A program made the position numbers and the translations under genes. DNA of 43,226 nucleotides from IMG/VR virus record IMGVR_UViG_3300027962_000001, positions 1 to 43,226 of that record; one strand, 5' to 3'. A model generated the notes under the pieces. That model saw only the letters and a program-made list of their open reading frames with translations, had not been told where the DNA came from and made no database searches. Below, piece after piece: positions 23,427 through 31,830 of the stretch. Source of the DNA: a virus. Within the stretch, counting starts at the first letter, position 1, and each line of letters opens with the position of its first letter.

Positions 23427-24721
23427 CAGCCCTCCACCACGTCCATTTGCTGGCGGTTTGCCGCCACGATGCAGGTAATCCGCCCCACGGTGAAGCTGTC
23501 CGAAAAATCGTCCGTCTCATATTTCGCCGTGTCCCCTGGCTGAAGGTAGACGTCCGGGACGGCGCAGCGGATGTGGAGCTTTCCCTCGTTCAAGGACCGA
23601 TAGGTCACATCCTGGAGGTAGGTGGTCTTTGTCGCCGGCGTGTTCGTGCGGGAGCCCTTGAGCGTGATGGACTCGCTCCGCGGTCCCTGGTCCGTCCGAG
23701 CGTCGTCCAGATCCACAGTCACCAAGGTCTCCCGCACGCTCTCTGTGCCGTCCACCACCCAGGCCATTTCCAGCTTGAGGTCTCCGTTGATCCGGGCGTT
23801 GATGTCGGAGAGGTAGTCGTCCACATTGGGCACGATGCACTCCAGGTAGCTCGGGTCTCCGGTTCGCAAGCGCATTTGGAAGCTCTCGATGGGGATCTCC
23901 AGGTCGGTCTCCCCGTCCGCATCGCCGGTGAGCGTCAAATAATAACGAGGTATGGCCAGGTGCCGGTTGTCGGCCAGCCACGAGGTCCAGTTGAGGGCTT
24001 CCACGGTGAAATCCATGGAGCCGGAAAGAGCGACGTCCTTCGGGGTCTCCCGGACCCGATCCGCGCTGAAGACCACCGAGGCCGTCTCGCTCACGCTCGC
24101 GGGGATCTCCAGTGTGGCGTCCGCGCTGAAGCTCACCGAGGCCGCTGCGGAGGCGGCCCGGTCCTGGTGGTCGAACTGCGCCCCGACCTCCACGTCCAGG
24201 GCCACCGTGCCCTCGGGCTCGTACTTCTCGATCAGGCTGACGATGCCGTTTCCGTCGTTGAACGGCCCCGTGAACATGGTGGGGTGCGTGTCGGCGGCGC
24301 TGTCGCCCGTGGTGTCGAACCCGTACTGGTAGCCGCTCCAGCCAGAGCTGTCATACGGAATGTTGTCGTAGGTGTAGCTGCCGAAATAGAAGCTGACGAC
24401 CAGGTCCTTGGAGCTGTCCAGGGCGAAGTCGATCACGTCGCTGGTAAGGTCTGAGGCGTTGATGTTCTTGGAGGCACTCCCGCCGTCGAACGTCACCTGG
24501 ACCTGATTCCCGTCGAAGTCCTCGTCGTTCGAGGCGCCCTGGTGTCCGATGTAGCACTTGGTGATCTGGTACGTGACGCCCCGATGGGCGAACGTCAGGC
24601 GCACGTGGTTGGCATCGGCGCTGATTTCGGACGCAGGGATGGTGATGCGCCAGGTCTTGCCGCCCTCGTCCGTGTTATTGGAGGAGAACGTGTTCTCCCC
24701 GACTATGGTGGTGTAGCCCAT
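23426..24721 (-). CDS. Tail-tip/baseplate hub-like protein
   Basis: A 431-residue protein. The N-terminal 170 residues are beta-rich and poor in Lys. The middle contains two related units, A-S-V-S-F-S-A-D and A-S-V-V-F-S-A-D. The C-terminal part (P-I-E-S-F-Q-M-R-L-R-T-G-D-P-S-Y, then L-K-G-S-R) resembles the hub/tail-tip proteins encoded shortly after the tape measure gene in long-tailed phages. Its ATG 24721 is four bases after the previous stop, and its stop overlaps the next start by one base. Confidence 0.6.
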   Translation of the reverse strand: MGYTTIVGENTFSSNNTDEGGKTWRITIPASEISADANHVRLTFAHRGVTYQITKCYIGHQGASNDEDFDGNQVQVTFDGGSASKNINASDLTSDVIDFALDSSKDLVVSFYFGSYTYDNIPYDSSGWSGYQYGFDTTGDSAADTHPTMFTGPFNDGNGIVSLIEKYEPEGTVALDVEVGAQFDHQDRAASAAASVSFSADATLEIPASVSETASVVFSADRVRETPKDVALSGSMDFTVEALNWTSWLADNRHLAIPRYYLTLTGDADGETDLEIPIESFQMRLRTGDPSYLECIVPNVDDYLSDINARINGDLKLEMAWVVDGTESVRETLVTVDLDDARTDQGPRSESITLKGSRTNTPATKTTYLQDVTYRSLNEGKLHIRCAVPDVYLQPGDTAKYETDDFSDSFTVGRITCIVAANRQQMDVVEG

Positions 24722-24724
24722 CGC

Positions 24725-25243
24725 TTACGCGCTGCTCGCCGAAATCGTGATCGTGATTTTGAGGACGTCATTGCTGGCCACGCTTTTGGAGCTGCTGAAC
24801 TTGGCCGCGCCGAAAAGCACCGCGTCCGTGGCCGCCGTATCGCCCTTGGAGTTATCGGAGACCAAAGCCGCGCCATAGATGGTCTCGCTCGTGGACATGG
24901 TGAAAGACGCCTTGTTGGCGCTGTTCGTCATGCTCTCGCCCGAGGCGGCGGCCTCGTTGTACTCCTGGCGGCTCGCCTCGGAATAGTTGCTGCTCTCGGT
25001 GTAGGTGGGCGAAGCGTAGGTATCGCCGGAGGCCGGCGTCACGTCGTCATTGAACAACGCCACGTACCAGGTGGAGGTCTGGGTGCTCCCGTGGAACATC
25101 ACGTCCAGGAGGTTGTTCAGGCCCTCGTTCGTCACCACGTTGTGGTCCCGAGTCACGTCCGCGATCCAGCCCTCGCTCCGAAAGCTGCATTTTCGCCAGT
25201 GCTCCACTTCGTAAATCGAGCCCACTTTCACTTTTACCTTCAT
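24725..25243 (-). CDS. Tail protein, small beta domain
   Basis: A 172-residue Ser/Thr-rich beta protein. The segment N-L-L-D-V-M-F-H-G-S-T-Q followed by W-Y-V-A-L-F-N-D occurs widely in phage tail proteins of unknown exact role. SD AGGACCAGAG before ATG 25243. Position after the tape measure suggests a tail-tip or distal-tail component. Confidence 0.65.
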   Translation of the reverse strand: MKVKVKVGSIYEVEHWRKCSFRSEGWIADVTRDHNVVTNEGLNNLLDVMFHGSTQTSTWYVALFNDDVTPASGDTYASPTYTESSNYSEASRQEYNEAAASGESMTNSANKASFTMSTSETIYGAALVSDNSKGDTAATDAVLFGAAKFSSSKSVASNDVLKITITISASSA

Positions 25244-25255
25244 TCTCTGGTCCTC

Positions 25256-25609
25256 CTATGCTTCCACGTCCGCGCTCTCCACCAGGAACGAGAAGCGGAC
25301 GGGGTCCACGTCGATTCGAAGGGGGCGGATGGCCCCCAGGAACAGGCCCTCCTCGCAGGAGAGCAGGAGCTGGGTTTCCGTCTGCACCCAGTCCCGAAGG
25401 ATGTCCCGTTCATCGTCGGAAATCTCGGGCCACTCGATCAGAAACGTCCGGTCCCCGGCGCTGTACCCCAGATGGGTGATCACAGCGTTTCCGTCCAGGG
25501 TGGCCGCCCGCGTGATCCGGGGCGAGATGGGACCATAGTTGGTCCCCGGCCCCGGCGAGATCACCAGGGGGGCGTTGGCGTTGCTCGTAACGGTCGTCAG
25601 AATGATCAT
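25256..25609 (-). CDS. Small tail protein downstream of tape measure
   Basis: A 117-residue beta-rich protein beginning immediately at the tape measure stop (25610). It occupies the position of lambda M or the distal-tail proteins of other siphophages, which join the tube end to the tip. No sequence motif decides between these. Confidence 0.55.
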   Translation of the reverse strand: MIILTTVTSNANAPLVISPGPGTNYGPISPRITRAATLDGNAVITHLGYSAGDRTFLIEWPEISDDERDILRDWVQTETQLLLSCEEGLFLGAIRPLRIDVDPVRFSFLVESADVEA

Positions 25610-28312
25610 CTACACCCCCAGGAGGAAGCTCGCGCCTTCCTCGGTGGCCCGAACCTGGATTTGCTGTACGATCTCGAACATGAACGCCTCAAGGTGCGGC
25701 TGGAGGCCGGCGCCGTCGATCTGGATCATCACGTCGTCGCCTGTTTGGGCCCGCTCGGCCCGAGCCTCGGCGATCTTGGTCTGGGCTTCCAGGAGGCGGG
25801 TCTGGAGCCCCTCCTTTTTCTCCGCGCTCTCCACCTGGCGCTCCAGCTCCTTGAGGAGACCAGCCCGGCCGGAGGAGTACGGCCCCATGCCGGAGAGTTC
25901 ACCCAGCAGGTCCGTGATGGCCTTCCCGCTCTCGCCGATCCCCTCCTGGAGGGTCTCCAGGGCCGTCTGCTCGGTATCGGCCTGGGCCTTGATCTTCTCC
26001 TCCTGGACCCCCATAAGGGCCTTGTACCGCTCCGTGTCGCCCTCCATGCGGGCGATCTCCAACTCCTGGAGCCGCTCCTCCCGCTTGGCCAGGGCCTCGA
26101 TGGCCTTTTGGGCGTCCTCGGTGGCCTTGGCGTCCATCTTGGGCTTGATGGCCACGTCCTTCTCGGAGGGGATTCCCTGTTCCAGCTCTTTGGTGACCTT
26201 CTTCGCCCCGTCCGCCGCGCTCTCGGCCGTCCCGTCCATCATGGCCTGGACGTGGCGCATGATGTCGTCTGCGCTCTCGCCCACGGCCGAGGAAGTGATG
26301 GAGGCGGTCTCCTCGGCAGAATCACCCACGCTCCTCACCGACTGGGCCGCCGCCCGGGTCTCCCCTGACAGCCCGCTCCAGGCCTGCGCGAGACGACTCA
26401 CCGCCTCCTCGGAGTTCTTCCCGACCTGGGCCTGGAGCTCCTCGTTCATGACCTTGAGCTCGTCCCGGAAGCTGGCGATGCCTTCGCTCACCCCGCCCAG
26501 GCCCGGGATGATGCCGGAGAGTTTTTCTGGGATGTAGGTAATGGCGCTCAGGAAATTCACCACCAGTTGCGCCATGCGGGAGAAGATAATCTCCAGCTCG
26601 TTCCAGACGAACCCCACGGCGCCGGCCACGGCATTGAAGACGTTCGTGATCTCGGCCCCGGACTTCTCGATGGCCGCGAGAGCCAAACCGATCTTGACGC
26701 CCGCCTTGGCGATCAACTCAGCAGCCCCGAGGAACTCCCCGGCCGCAATCTTGCTCGAGTTGTCCAGTTCGTTGAACCGCGACACGCCTTCCCGGATGGA
26801 GTCCCAAACCGGATCCAGGTACCGGACCATGCCCTCGGTCACCCGGACCAGGCTCTCCAGCGTGTCCACCACGCCCTGCATGGCGTCGCTCAAGCCCTCT
26901 GCCGTGCTGAGGTCCACCTCGTCAAAGAGGAGCCCGAATTGCCCGGCCAGGTCCCGGATGGCGTCCACCAGGCCGCTCCAGTCCACGGCCTCGAAGGCCT
27001 CCGGGAGGTTCTGGGCGATGGTCTCCAGGGCCGAGGCCAGGTCCTCCCCGAAGGCGTCCACCGCGTCGAAGATCTCATCCAGGGATCCCGCATCGACCTC
27101 GCTGCTGATGGCCCGGAAGATGTCCCGGGTGGCATTGGTCACATCGGTGGCCGCCGGGGCGAGGTTCTCGCCGAGGTTCAGAAAGACCGACTCCATGGCC
27201 GAGCGAAGGCTCCGCATGGCCCCGCCCATACCGCTTTCCATCTGGGCGGCGATCTCCCCGGTCACGCCCCCCAGCTCGCGGATCCGGGTCTCCAGACCCC
27301 TGACCGCATCGCTCCCCTGTTCCAACAACGCGGCCATCTGGGGCCCGCCCCTCTTGCCGAAGATCTCCACCAGGGTGGCCGCCCGGTCCGCGGGGTCCTG
27401 GATCCGAGAGAGTCCCGAGGACACCTGGACCATGATCTCGGTGAAGGGGCGGAGGTTGCCGGTGGAGTCCTTCACCTCCACACCCAAGCTCTTGAGGGCG
27501 TTCGCGCTGGAGGCCAGGTCGATCCCCATCTCCTCGGTGTTCACCCCCAGCTCCTTGAAGAGCTTCCCCATGTTCCCGGCCGGCGCCACCAGGGCGAGCA
27601 GGATGTTCCGAAGGGCCGTGCCGCCCTTCTCCGCCTGATACCCCGCATTTCCCAAGGTGCCCAGGATGGCCGCGGTCTCCTCCAGGTCCAGGCCCAGGCC
27701 CTTCGCCACGGGGCCCACGAACTTGAACGCCTGCCCCAGTTGCTCCAGGCTCGTGTTGGAGTTCGTGAAGGTTCCGGTCAGGATGTCACTCGCCTGAGAG
27801 AGGTCTTTCACCTCCACCCCGTACCCGGCCATGATGTTCGTCACGATGTCGGCCGTGGTGCCGAGCTCCATCCCGGCGGCCTGGGCGAGGTTCAGAACCT
27901 CCGGCAGAGCCCCGATGGCCTCCTCCACCTGGAAGCCCGCCAGGGCCAGGAACTCCAGCCCCTGGGCCGCCTCGGTGGCCGTGTATCGGGTGGTTTCCCC
28001 GAGGCCTCGGGTGAGATCCGTCAGGCGCTCGTATTCCTCCGCGTTCGCCCCGATCACGCCCTTGACCTTGAGCATGGTGTCTTCGAAATCGGCAAACTTC
28101 TTGATGGAGTAGGCCGCTCCCCCCACCGCCAGCGCCGCCAGCGCCGCGTCCACCTTGAGGACCGCATCCCCGATCTTGGCGAACGGCTGGGCCACGCCCG
28201 CGATGGCGGTCTCCAAACTCCCGAGGGACGAGCGGACCCCCTTGATGGTCTTCGTCACCCGGTCATCGCCCTGAAAGATGATGCTGACGACCTTATCGGC
28301 TGCGCTGGGCAT
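25610..28312 (-). CDS. Tape measure protein (TP901 family)
   Basis: A 900-residue protein with the TP901 tape-measure domain in the first about 350 residues (A-A-Q-G-L-E-F-L-A-L-A-G-F, L-G-Q-A-F-K-F-V-G-P, G-T-A-L-R-N-I). This is followed by hydrophobic segments and long helical coiled coils, ending in a charged helix. It sets tail length; at about 0.15 nm per residue the tail would be near 135 nm (an estimate). ATG 28312 is chosen over an upstream in-frame start because CAGGAGC lies just before it. The start lies inside the -1-frame extension of the tail chaperone, the classical arrangement. Confidence 0.9.
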   Translation of the reverse strand: MPSAADKVVSIIFQGDDRVTKTIKGVRSSLGSLETAIAGVAQPFAKIGDAVLKVDAALAALAVGGAAYSIKKFADFEDTMLKVKGVIGANAEEYERLTDLTRGLGETTRYTATEAAQGLEFLALAGFQVEEAIGALPEVLNLAQAAGMELGTTADIVTNIMAGYGVEVKDLSQASDILTGTFTNSNTSLEQLGQAFKFVGPVAKGLGLDLEETAAILGTLGNAGYQAEKGGTALRNILLALVAPAGNMGKLFKELGVNTEEMGIDLASSANALKSLGVEVKDSTGNLRPFTEIMVQVSSGLSRIQDPADRAATLVEIFGKRGGPQMAALLEQGSDAVRGLETRIRELGGVTGEIAAQMESGMGGAMRSLRSAMESVFLNLGENLAPAATDVTNATRDIFRAISSEVDAGSLDEIFDAVDAFGEDLASALETIAQNLPEAFEAVDWSGLVDAIRDLAGQFGLLFDEVDLSTAEGLSDAMQGVVDTLESLVRVTEGMVRYLDPVWDSIREGVSRFNELDNSSKIAAGEFLGAAELIAKAGVKIGLALAAIEKSGAEITNVFNAVAGAVGFVWNELEIIFSRMAQLVVNFLSAITYIPEKLSGIIPGLGGVSEGIASFRDELKVMNEELQAQVGKNSEEAVSRLAQAWSGLSGETRAAAQSVRSVGDSAEETASITSSAVGESADDIMRHVQAMMDGTAESAADGAKKVTKELEQGIPSEKDVAIKPKMDAKATEDAQKAIEALAKREERLQELEIARMEGDTERYKALMGVQEEKIKAQADTEQTALETLQEGIGESGKAITDLLGELSGMGPYSSGRAGLLKELERQVESAEKKEGLQTRLLEAQTKIAEARAERAQTGDDVMIQIDGAGLQPHLEAFMFEIVQQIQVRATEEGASFLLGV

Positions 28313-28415
28313 GTTGGAGCTCCTGGTAAAAACGCCCCCAGAGGGCTTCCTCAAGGGGCGTCAGAAAACCGAACGGAAGCAGGTCCGGGATCACTTCATA
28401 GAGGAAACGCTGTCC
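28293..28415 (-). CDS. -1-frame extension of tail assembly chaperone (GT-type)
   Basis: After the G-like gene, the -1 frame is open through to TAA 28293 and codes about 40 residues with clear protein character (Y-E-V-I-P-D-L-L-P-F-G-F, E-E-A-L-W-G-R-F-Y). Two G runs on the coding strand (complement of 28414-28418 and 28420-28424) give G-GGG-GAN sequences where the ribosome could slip back one base, before the frame-0 stop at 28391. The extension ends 18 bases inside the tape measure gene, as in lambda G/GT. The exact slip site is not fixed. Confidence 0.65.
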   Translation of the reverse strand, partial: GQRFLYEVIPDLLPFGFLTPLEEALWGRFYQELQHAQRSR

Positions 28416-28915
28416 CCCTCCCCCTCCGACGCCTCTGGAGCAGAGTGCGAGGGCGCTTCGCACTCGGGGGTTTGCCCAGAGGCGCTCGATTCCCCCTCGA
28501 TCTGGGGGCCTTGGCCGGTCAACTCCAGGATCTTGTTCGTGAGGGTGTAGAACTCAACGGGCCAATGCTTGGCGAAGCGGACCACCTGGCCCTGTTTGAG
28601 GGTGGGCTCGACGCTCCCGAGCCGCAAAAGGGCATGGCGCCGGACCAAGTCGTCCGGGACCTTCTCGGAGATCCCCAGGGCCGCCATGGCCGCCTCGGCC
28701 TGGGCCTTGGCCCCGCCGCTGAGCCGCTTCATGAGCTCCACCAGGGCCCGGTTCGTGTCCACCGCCGCATTCGCCTCGGCGAGCTCCTTCCCCTCCAGGC
28801 CGCGAACGACCCAGACCGGCTCACCGTCGAAGAACTCCGCGAGCTCGGGGAGCCGGACCTCGGCCGTGCGGGGCCTGGGCTTTGCGGCCTCGAACGCCTG
28901 AATGTTAAACGTCAT
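28391..28915 (-). CDS. Tail assembly chaperone (G-like)
   Basis: A 174-residue helical, acidic protein (start M-T-F-N-I-Q-A-F-E) lying directly before the tape measure gene. Its end is rich in Glu, Ser, Pro and Gly and covers the proposed frameshift site. Chaperones of this type coat the tape measure during tail assembly, with a minor frameshifted form carrying a T domain. ATG 28915 overlaps the sulfotransferase stop (ATGA), so the chaperone is coupled to the inserted enzyme gene. Confidence 0.75.
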   Translation of the reverse strand: MTFNIQAFEAAKPRPRTAEVRLPELAEFFDGEPVWVVRGLEGKELAEANAAVDTNRALVELMKRLSGGAKAQAEAAMAALGISEKVPDDLVRRHALLRLGSVEPTLKQGQVVRFAKHWPVEFYTLTNKILELTGQGPQIEGESSASGQTPECEAPSHSAPEASEGEGDSVSSMK

Positions 28916-29550
28916 GCCGCCTCCAGGTATCCGAGGTGCCGGAGCATCTCGTCCATGCGGGGTGCGAGCCAAGGGTCCAGTCTGCGGTATTTCTCCAGGT
29001 CTTTCTCCACACGGTGTGCGCCGATAGCCTCCGGGGGATACCTGTCCGTGTGGTCGTCCCCAGGGAAGAATGCCGGGTACTCGCTCCAGAGGTGCTTGAT
29101 CTTGAGGCCGAACCAGTTCGCCACGCCCACCTGGGTGCCGTCCGGGTCTGTTACGAGGTCCTCGTATTGCATGGTCCCGAGCTCCAGGAGTCCGGCCGCC
29201 TGCGCGATCTGGACTTGGCGCATGGACTCATACCAGCGCCTGCAGGAAGCGTAATCGCTCTCCACCACATCCCGGCCGTCCCGGAGGATGCAGAGCACGC
29301 GGATGTCCGGGCGTCCCTGGAGGAGTTCGAGTTGACGCCGCCCCTCCTCCACGGAAAGCTCATTGGAAAAGATGGTCCGAATGGTGCGCTTCCCCACCAA
29401 GACCCGCCCGGACTCGCTCCGCTGGTCCGCAAAGTCGTCCAGGCTGACCTCGTGGGGGATCACCTCGGTCCCCTCAAAGGCGTGGAAGAGGCGCCGGAGC
29501 AGGGTTGTCCCGCTCCGGGCGCATCCCACGATGTAGATCCGGTCCGTCAC
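28912..29550 (-). CDS. Sulfotransferase (classical PAPS-dependent type)
   Basis: A 212-residue protein. G-C-A-R-S-G-T-T (9-16) is the 5'-phosphosulfate loop, and L-R-D-G-R-D (89-94) is the 3'-phosphate-binding motif of sulfotransferase family 1/3. It differs from the protein at 19603-20220, so the phage encodes two unrelated-looking sulfotransferases. It sits between the tail tube gene and the tail chaperone, eight bases after one and four bases overlapping the other, with no promoter of its own. This suggests virion-related timing and dosage. The acceptor is unknown. Confidence 0.8.
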   Translation of the reverse strand: MTDRIYIVGCARSGTTLLRRLFHAFEGTEVIPHEVSLDDFADQRSESGRVLVGKRTIRTIFSNELSVEEGRRQLELLQGRPDIRVLCILRDGRDVVESDYASCRRWYESMRQVQIAQAAGLLELGTMQYEDLVTDPDGTQVGVANWFGLKIKHLWSEYPAFFPGDDHTDRYPPEAIGAHRVEKDLEKYRRLDPWLAPRMDEMLRHLGYLEAA

Positions 29551-29558
29551 GGGGCCTC

Positions 29559-30590
29559 CTAGCTGGAGAAGTTGACGCTCTTGGCCTCCTCCGCCTTGAC
29601 CGGAGTGATGGTGCAGGCCGCCGAGTTCTGCTGGTCTGCCGGAAAACTCCTGGAGGTCCCGAGGGTGCCCTGGGTGAGGATGTACGCGCTCTCATCCTCA
29701 TCCGGGTAGAACCGGACCGTGATGATTTCGTTCTGCTCACTCAGGAGCGCGTCGGTCACGCCGTCGTTCAGGTATGCGGTAAAGCTGCATTGCCCGATGG
29801 ACTTCGAGGATGCCGCCAGGGTCTTGCGGTACACCTGGGTGCTGGTGACCGAATGGCTCTCCTCAGCCGGGACAAAATCCACCGCAGACCCCAACTCGAT
29901 GAACGAGGGCGTGTAATACTGGAGATACACCTTTTTGCAGACCGTTCCCGTGTGGATCTTGGGAAGCGCCGATTGGAACTTGACGTGAGAGTTTTCCTCG
30001 GCCGAACTGTCGGCCTGCTCCCCGTCACCCAGGTGATGGATCTCGTAGCTCGGGTAGTCCGCCCGCTCGGTGTGCGTCCCCACGGTCTGGTAAATCTCCG
30101 AAGAGGCCACGGCGGCGGAGGTGGAAGACGTGATCCGAACCTGGCCCAGCTCCACCGATTCCACGGAGATCAGCGGGGGGCCACCGGCGGCGTCACGGGT
30201 GCTGGAAAACGTGGTGTCGGCGGAAACCGTGCCCTTGACGGAGACGATGGACCCATCCGAGGCCATGGTGATGGAGTAGACCGTCGCCCTGGAGGCCGTC
30301 GTGGGCCGGGTGAACGTGCAGGTAGTGGCGGTCACGGTCTGGAGGGCGCCTTTCGAGTAGGCCGTGAATGCGGCCACCGTCACCTTGTCGTCGTCGGCGT
30401 GGGTGGAGAGCACATTCCGGCCGGAGACGATCCCATTGGGCCGGATGCTCGGCTTATACCCGCTCTTGCCGCTCCAGATGGTCCCGCCGGTGAAGATGGT
30501 TTGGTCCCCGCTGTCCGTCAGCGCGGTGTAGCTGGTGAGGGTTCCGGCGCCGGACTCGATTTCGATCTTTGCATTTTCCGAGGTGGCCAT
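29559..30590 (-). CDS. Major tail tube protein
   Basis: A 343-residue Thr/Ser-rich, beta-rich protein with few charged clusters. It lies in lambda order between the U-like terminator and the G-like chaperone, where lambda V sits. It is longer than lambda V and may carry an extra surface (Ig-like) domain; no motif proves this. SD GGAGGAACACACC before ATG 30590. Confidence 0.7.
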   Translation of the reverse strand: MATSENAKIEIESGAGTLTSYTALTDSGDQTIFTGGTIWSGKSGYKPSIRPNGIVSGRNVLSTHADDDKVTVAAFTAYSKGALQTVTATTCTFTRPTTASRATVYSITMASDGSIVSVKGTVSADTTFSSTRDAAGGPPLISVESVELGQVRITSSTSAAVASSEIYQTVGTHTERADYPSYEIHHLGDGEQADSSAEENSHVKFQSALPKIHTGTVCKKVYLQYYTPSFIELGSAVDFVPAEESHSVTSTQVYRKTLAASSKSIGQCSFTAYLNDGVTDALLSEQNEIITVRFYPDEDESAYILTQGTLGTSRSFPADQQNSAACTITPVKAEEAKSVNFSS

Positions 30591-30611
30591 GGTGTGTTCC
30601 TCCGTTGGTTG

Positions 30612-31823
30612 CTATGGATTGATCCAGCGGGTGCCGGCCTCCTGGAGGTCCGTTTCCGCTCGCTCGCGCTCGGCCGCAGCGGCCTCCTCGGGCAGCTCGG
30701 CCAGCACGCGCTTGTATTGATCCAGGGCCCCCGAAGCCTCGGAGGCCAGGGTGGCCGCCGCCTTCCGCAGCACGTAAGCCTTGCTCTGGGGACAGTAGTG
30801 GTAGACGAACCGGGTGGCCAGGGTGGCGAGGCTCGACTCGAACGCATCGTAGAGCGCCACGTACTGGCGGGCCCCGTCAATGATGAGGTCCGGGCGGCGC
30901 ATCCACTCGCCATAGAGGACCCGGTCATACGCGATGTCGAGGTCCTCCGGGATGTCCTCCCCGGCCATGTCGAGCCACTTTCCGGCCTCCTCGTGCTCGC
31001 CCAACTGGAGGCAGCAATGGAAGAGCACGTTGTAGATGCTGGGATTGAACCGGGGATGCTTCCGCGCGTTCGCCACGTACTTCCGGCCGTGAACCAGGGC
31101 CCCCTCGTGGTCGTCGCGCTTGGCTGCGATGTGGGAGAGGTAGAAGTAGGCCCGATGGGCCTCCCCGGGGCCGTCCTGGAGCTCGCGCCGGATGATCTCC
31201 TCGGTCCGCTGGAGCTTCCGCTCCATGGCCTCGGGGGTGAGGTCATATCCCCAATGGCGAACCTTCACGCCCTCCAGGAGCGCTAGGGCCCCCTTGTGCT
31301 TGAGCACGTTGTGGTAGGCGCCCTCCCACACGGGGTTCCGGTCCCGCCGGCAGAATCGCACCTGGCTGAAGACGAGGGCGATGCTGTCGCCCTGCATGTC
31401 CTCGACCAGGACCGCCGCCGCGCCGATGTTCTCCGGCACCCTCGAAAGGATGTTTTTGACCTGCTCCGCCCCCACAAGGGTGTCGTCGGCATCGAGGACC
31501 AGGATCCAGTCGCCCGTGGCGTAGGCGTTGGCGCAGTTGCGGGCCAGCGCGAAGTCCCAAGGTTCGATCACATGCTCGTGGACCTCTGCGCCGAACTCGC
31601 GGGCGATCTCCATGGTGCGGTCCGTGGAGCCGGTGTCCATCACCACGAGCTGGTCGTGGCCGAGGCCCTCCAAGCTCGAAAGGCACCGCGGGAGGCTCTC
31701 CTCCTCGTCCTTCACGATCATCACGACCGAGAGGGTGGGGGAGGAGGCCGGGCGAGAGGCGGATCCGGCCCCCTCCTTCGGGGGAGAGGCAGCCGCGGGG
31801 AAGATGTCTTTTTCGTCGCTCAT
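30612..31823 (-). CDS. GT2 glycosyltransferase with helical repeat tail (SunS-like)
   Basis: A 403-residue protein. After a Pro/Ala-rich leader of about 30 residues comes a GT-A domain: L-S-V-V-M-I-V-K-D-E, D-T-G-S-T-D (63-68), D-F-A-L-A-R-N (90-96) and D-A-D-D (111-114) as the metal site. From about residue 210 the chain is helical with repeated A/L/Y positions, typical of TPR-like arrays. This layout matches peptide/protein glycosyltransferases such as SunS, which modify polypeptide side chains. It could therefore attach the first sugar to a protein. It sits between U-like and tail tube genes with its own SD (TAGGAGCGAC). Confidence 0.8.
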   Translation of the reverse strand: MSDEKDIFPAAASPPKEGAGSASRPASSPTLSVVMIVKDEEESLPRCLSSLEGLGHDQLVVMDTGSTDRTMEIAREFGAEVHEHVIEPWDFALARNCANAYATGDWILVLDADDTLVGAEQVKNILSRVPENIGAAAVLVEDMQGDSIALVFSQVRFCRRDRNPVWEGAYHNVLKHKGALALLEGVKVRHWGYDLTPEAMERKLQRTEEIIRRELQDGPGEAHRAYFYLSHIAAKRDDHEGALVHGRKYVANARKHPRFNPSIYNVLFHCCLQLGEHEEAGKWLDMAGEDIPEDLDIAYDRVLYGEWMRRPDLIIDGARQYVALYDAFESSLATLATRFVYHYCPQSKAYVLRKAAATLASEASGALDQYKRVLAELPEEAAAAERERAETDLQEAGTRWINP

Positions 31824-31830
31824 GTCGCTC

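Noticed and set aside
25258-29254. Long plus-strand frames opposite the tape measure and tail genes
   Set aside because: GC-rich codon bias keeps antisense frames open; composition is not protein-like and the sense genes have clear domains.
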